From IMG/VR virus record IMGVR_UViG_3300032246_001848, positions 1 to 24,211 of that record: a stretch of 24,211 nucleotides of DNA; one strand, given 5' to 3'. The translations under genes and the position numbers were made by a program. Below, piece after piece: positions 22,589 through 24,211 of this stretch; position 1 is the first letter of the stretch; each line of letters starts with the position of its first letter. Source of the stretch: a virus. The notes under the pieces were generated by a model. That model was not told the DNA's origin and did not search any database. It saw only the letters and a list, made by a program, of their open reading frames with translations.

Positions 22589-23755
22589 ATGCCTAGTAAT
22601 TTAACACCTAAGAATTTTAGATATCCAACACTGGATATGTCTCCTGACATTCCTAGAGATTTAGGTTATTTAGCACAGGATATCGATGATTATTTAACTT
22701 CACATCCAGGTCCCACAGGCGCAACTGGACCTACAGGTCCTACAGGAGCAACAGGCGCAGCAAGTACAGTGGCAGGCCCAACTGGATCTAACGGAGCAAC
22801 TGGAGTAACGGGACCTACAGGTCCCACTGGTGCAACAGGTGCTAATAGTACAGTTGCAGGACCTCAAGGCGCAATTGGTCCGACAGGTCCCACAGGAGCA
22901 ACAGGAGCAGCAAGCACAGTTGCGGGACCTACAGGTGCAACGGGCGTAACAGGACCAACTGGAGCAACTGGAGGCACTGGAGCAACTGGAACTGCAATAA
23001 CAATATTAGGTTCTTATGTTTCTTTATCTGCACTTCAAACAGCTCATCCAACTGGATCATCTGGTGATGGATATTTAATCAATGGATCATTATATGTTTG
23101 GACAGCAACATCTTCTTCATGGATAAATGTTGGAACAATTGAAGGACCAGCAGGCGCAACAGGCGCAACAGGCGCAGCAGGAACAAATGGAACTAATGGC
23201 GCAACAGGCGCAACAGGCGCAGCAGGAACAAATGGAACTAATGGCGCAACAGGCGCAACAGGTCCTACAGGTGCAACAGGCGCAACAGGCGCAGCAGGAA
23301 CAGATGGAACTAATGGAACAAATGGAACTAATGGCGCAACAGGCGCAACAGGCGCAACAGGTCCAACAGGTCCTACAGGCGCAGCAAGCACGGTAGCAGG
23401 TCCAACAGGCCCTACGGGTCCAACAGGTGCAGCAAGCACGGTAGCAGGTCCAACAGGCCCTACGGGAGCAACAGGCGCAGCAAGCACGGTAGCTGGCCCA
23501 ACAGGTGCTACAGGTGCAACAGGTGCTACAGGAGCGGCAGCTACTATATCTGCAGGATCAATTACAAATGCAATGCTTGTAAATTCATCTATTTCAATAA
23601 ATAGTTCACCAGTATCACTTGGATCAAATATAAATCTTGCAACAACAGCCTATGCAAATGGAACTAATACAGCAAATTCAAATAAGATATTTTATAATAC
23701 AACTGGAACGCCACCAACTGGCACTGCAGCTGGCGATTTATATATTTACTACTAG
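22589..23755 (+). CDS. Collagen-like tail fibre, 388 aa
   Basis: Residues 1-40 ([35 protein letters not shown]) are a fibre docking motif shared with other tailed phages. Gly-X-Y tracts fill 41-134 and 186-316, with GPTG, GATG, GTNG and a 16-residue unit containing [10 protein letters not shown]. They flank one folded unit at 137-185 ([20 protein letters not shown]...[15 protein letters not shown]), a relative of the three units in the 733-aa fibre. The C-terminal head (317-388; [40 protein letters not shown]) also occurs in other phage fibres. It starts two bases after the glycosyltransferase without a ribosome site; see the promoter at 22574. It is a likely trimeric collagen-like fibre and a candidate substrate for the adjacent glycosyltransferase. 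Confidence 0.85.
   Translation: MPSNLTPKNFRYPTLDMSPDIPRDLGYLAQDIDDYLTSHPGPTGATGPTGPTGATGAASTVAGPTGSNGATGVTGPTGPTGATGANSTVAGPQGAIGPTGPTGATGAASTVAGPTGATGVTGPTGATGGTGATGTAITILGSYVSLSALQTAHPTGSSGDGYLINGSLYVWTATSSSWINVGTIEGPAGATGATGAAGTNGTNGATGATGAAGTNGTNGATGATGPTGATGATGAAGTDGTNGTNGTNGATGATGATGPTGPTGAASTVAGPTGPTGPTGAASTVAGPTGPTGATGAASTVAGPTGATGATGATGAAATISAGSITNAMLVNSSISINSSPVSLGSNINLATTAYANGTNTANSNKIFYNTTGTPPTGTAAGDLYIYY
23156..23245 (+). repeat. Exact 45-bp tandem duplication in a collagen-like tract
   Basis: Two identical 45-base units encode ATGATGAAGTNGTNG twice; a third partial copy follows for 17 bases. Identity at silent positions shows a recent duplication, in contrast to the older repeats elsewhere in the window. 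Confidence 0.85.
23381..23524 (+). repeat. Three 48-bp tandem repeats ([10 protein letters not shown] units)
   Basis: Units begin at 23381, 23429 and 23477. The first two share 38 identical bases; the third is identical for its first 16 bases and then diverges. They encode the 16-residue unit [16 protein letters not shown] and variants. Confidence 0.8.
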
Positions 23756-23763
23756 GATAACAT

Positions 23764-24211
23764 ATGACTATAAAAGCATATGACGGAACAGCTTGGCAAA
23801 CACAAAAATCATTAAAGATATATGATGGCTCAGCATGGACACCCGCAAAACAAGCATGGATTTATAATGGAACAAATTGGTTAATAAACTATCCAGAGTA
23901 TCCAAGTGCTTCTTCAAATCCAGCAATTACTGTAACTTCAGGACTTAATGGTCGTATTGGTTGTACATATAGCGCATCAACAGGGTCATGGGATTCTAAT
24001 GATGCCTATATTCCAACATCTTATACATATCAATGGACTAGAGATAGTTTAGATATATCTGGAGCAACATCATCTACTTATACAACAGGTGCTTTAGATG
24101 CAGAAAAAATAATTGGAGTTAAAGTAAAAGCTACTAATCAAAGAGGTAATACAACAACTTCTTCTACAACAGGAACTCAAATGTTAACGTATGTTACGTC
24201 TTTAACTGCTA
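23764..24211 (+). CDS. Fibre/adhesin with YDGxxW repeats and Ig-like domain (partial)
   Basis: The frame is open from ATG 23764 to the right edge (149 codons, no stop). Residues 1-43 hold three short units of one kind: IKAYDGTAWQTQKS, LKIYDGSAWTPAKQ and AWIYNGTNWLINYP. The same kind of unit opens the 206-aa collagen-like protein (LKRWNGSSW). From about residue 50 an Ig-like domain follows (PAITVTSGLNGRIGCTYSAS, SYTYQWTRDSLDISGATSST, DAEKIIGVKVKATNQRGNTT), with the 'YQWxRD...ISGATSSTY' signature of bacterial and phage Ig-like repeats. AGGAT lies a few bases before the ATG. The rest of the protein lies beyond the window. Confidence 0.75.
   Translation, partial: MTIKAYDGTAWQTQKSLKIYDGSAWTPAKQAWIYNGTNWLINYPEYPSASSNPAITVTSGLNGRIGCTYSASTGSWDSNDAYIPTSYTYQWTRDSLDISGATSSTYTTGALDAEKIIGVKVKATNQRGNTTTSSTTGTQMLTYVTSLTA

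Noticed and set aside
23127-23396. Gln/Ala-rich plus-strand frame
   Set aside because: It is the out-of-frame reading of GCAACAGGC repeats in the 388-aa collagen-like fibre and has no start signal.
23156-23524. Regularly spaced DNA repeats that could be mistaken for a CRISPR array
   Set aside because: The repeats are in frame, multiples of three, encode Gly-X-Y, and have no unique spacers between them.

Overview
The window is one long, gap-free block of plus-strand genes from an A+T-rich tailed double-stranded DNA phage (Caudoviricetes). Nearly every gene encodes a virion surface protein: tail fibres, adhesins, collagen-like fibres, glycine-rich fibres, LamG-like proteins and small fibre-assembly partners. 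The 1166-residue protein at 8970-12470 carries motifs (SLIDTDFEYG; MQMTYIDYSWYGAGTIRYGF) that I know from large structural proteins of T4-like cyanophages and related aquatic myoviruses, so an aquatic myovirus-type phage is the best guess. The host cannot be read from this window. Shine-Dalgarno sites are of the usual AGGAGG type. No tRNA, rRNA, CRISPR, integrase, insertion sequence or reverse transcriptase is visible.

Layout. (a) 1-4168: the tail end of an upstream gene, then a 475-aa fibre, an 83-aa fibre-type protein, a 393-aa fibre with an Mtd-type N-terminus, and a 409-aa LamG-like protein whose centre is a 210-residue cysteine/tyrosine repeat domain. (b) 4165-5789: four short to medium genes without fibre repeats, including a six-cysteine zinc-ribbon-like protein and a phage protein family of unknown function. 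(c) 5811-8957: an 829-aa modular fibre and a 206-aa collagen-like fibre, each behind its own GGTATAAT-type promoter. (d) 8970-14475: the 1166-aa structural protein, two further fibre/adhesin genes and a tail-assembly-chaperone-like protein. (e) 14513-18564: behind another extended -10, small fibre pieces, two paralogous glycine-rich adhesins, their short partner proteins, and a second chaperone-like gene. (f) 18565-24211: a LamG adhesin, a 733-aa collagen-like fibre, a family 2 glycosyltransferase with a TPR-like tail, a 388-aa collagen-like fibre, and an Ig-like fibre cut by the window edge.

How it works together. The genes read as a stack of exchangeable receptor-binding cassettes: one or more adhesins followed by one or two short partner proteins, tightly coupled by TAATG or ATGA overlaps. 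Five promoter-like extended -10 elements, four of them sharing GGTATAAT, break the block into transcription units, and two of them place the expected start of transcription on the start codon (leaderless messages). The most unusual items are the Cys/Tyr 11-12-residue repeat domain inserted in a LamG-like fold, the glycosyltransferase set between two Thr-rich collagen-like fibre genes, and several cases of one module inserted inside another repeat.
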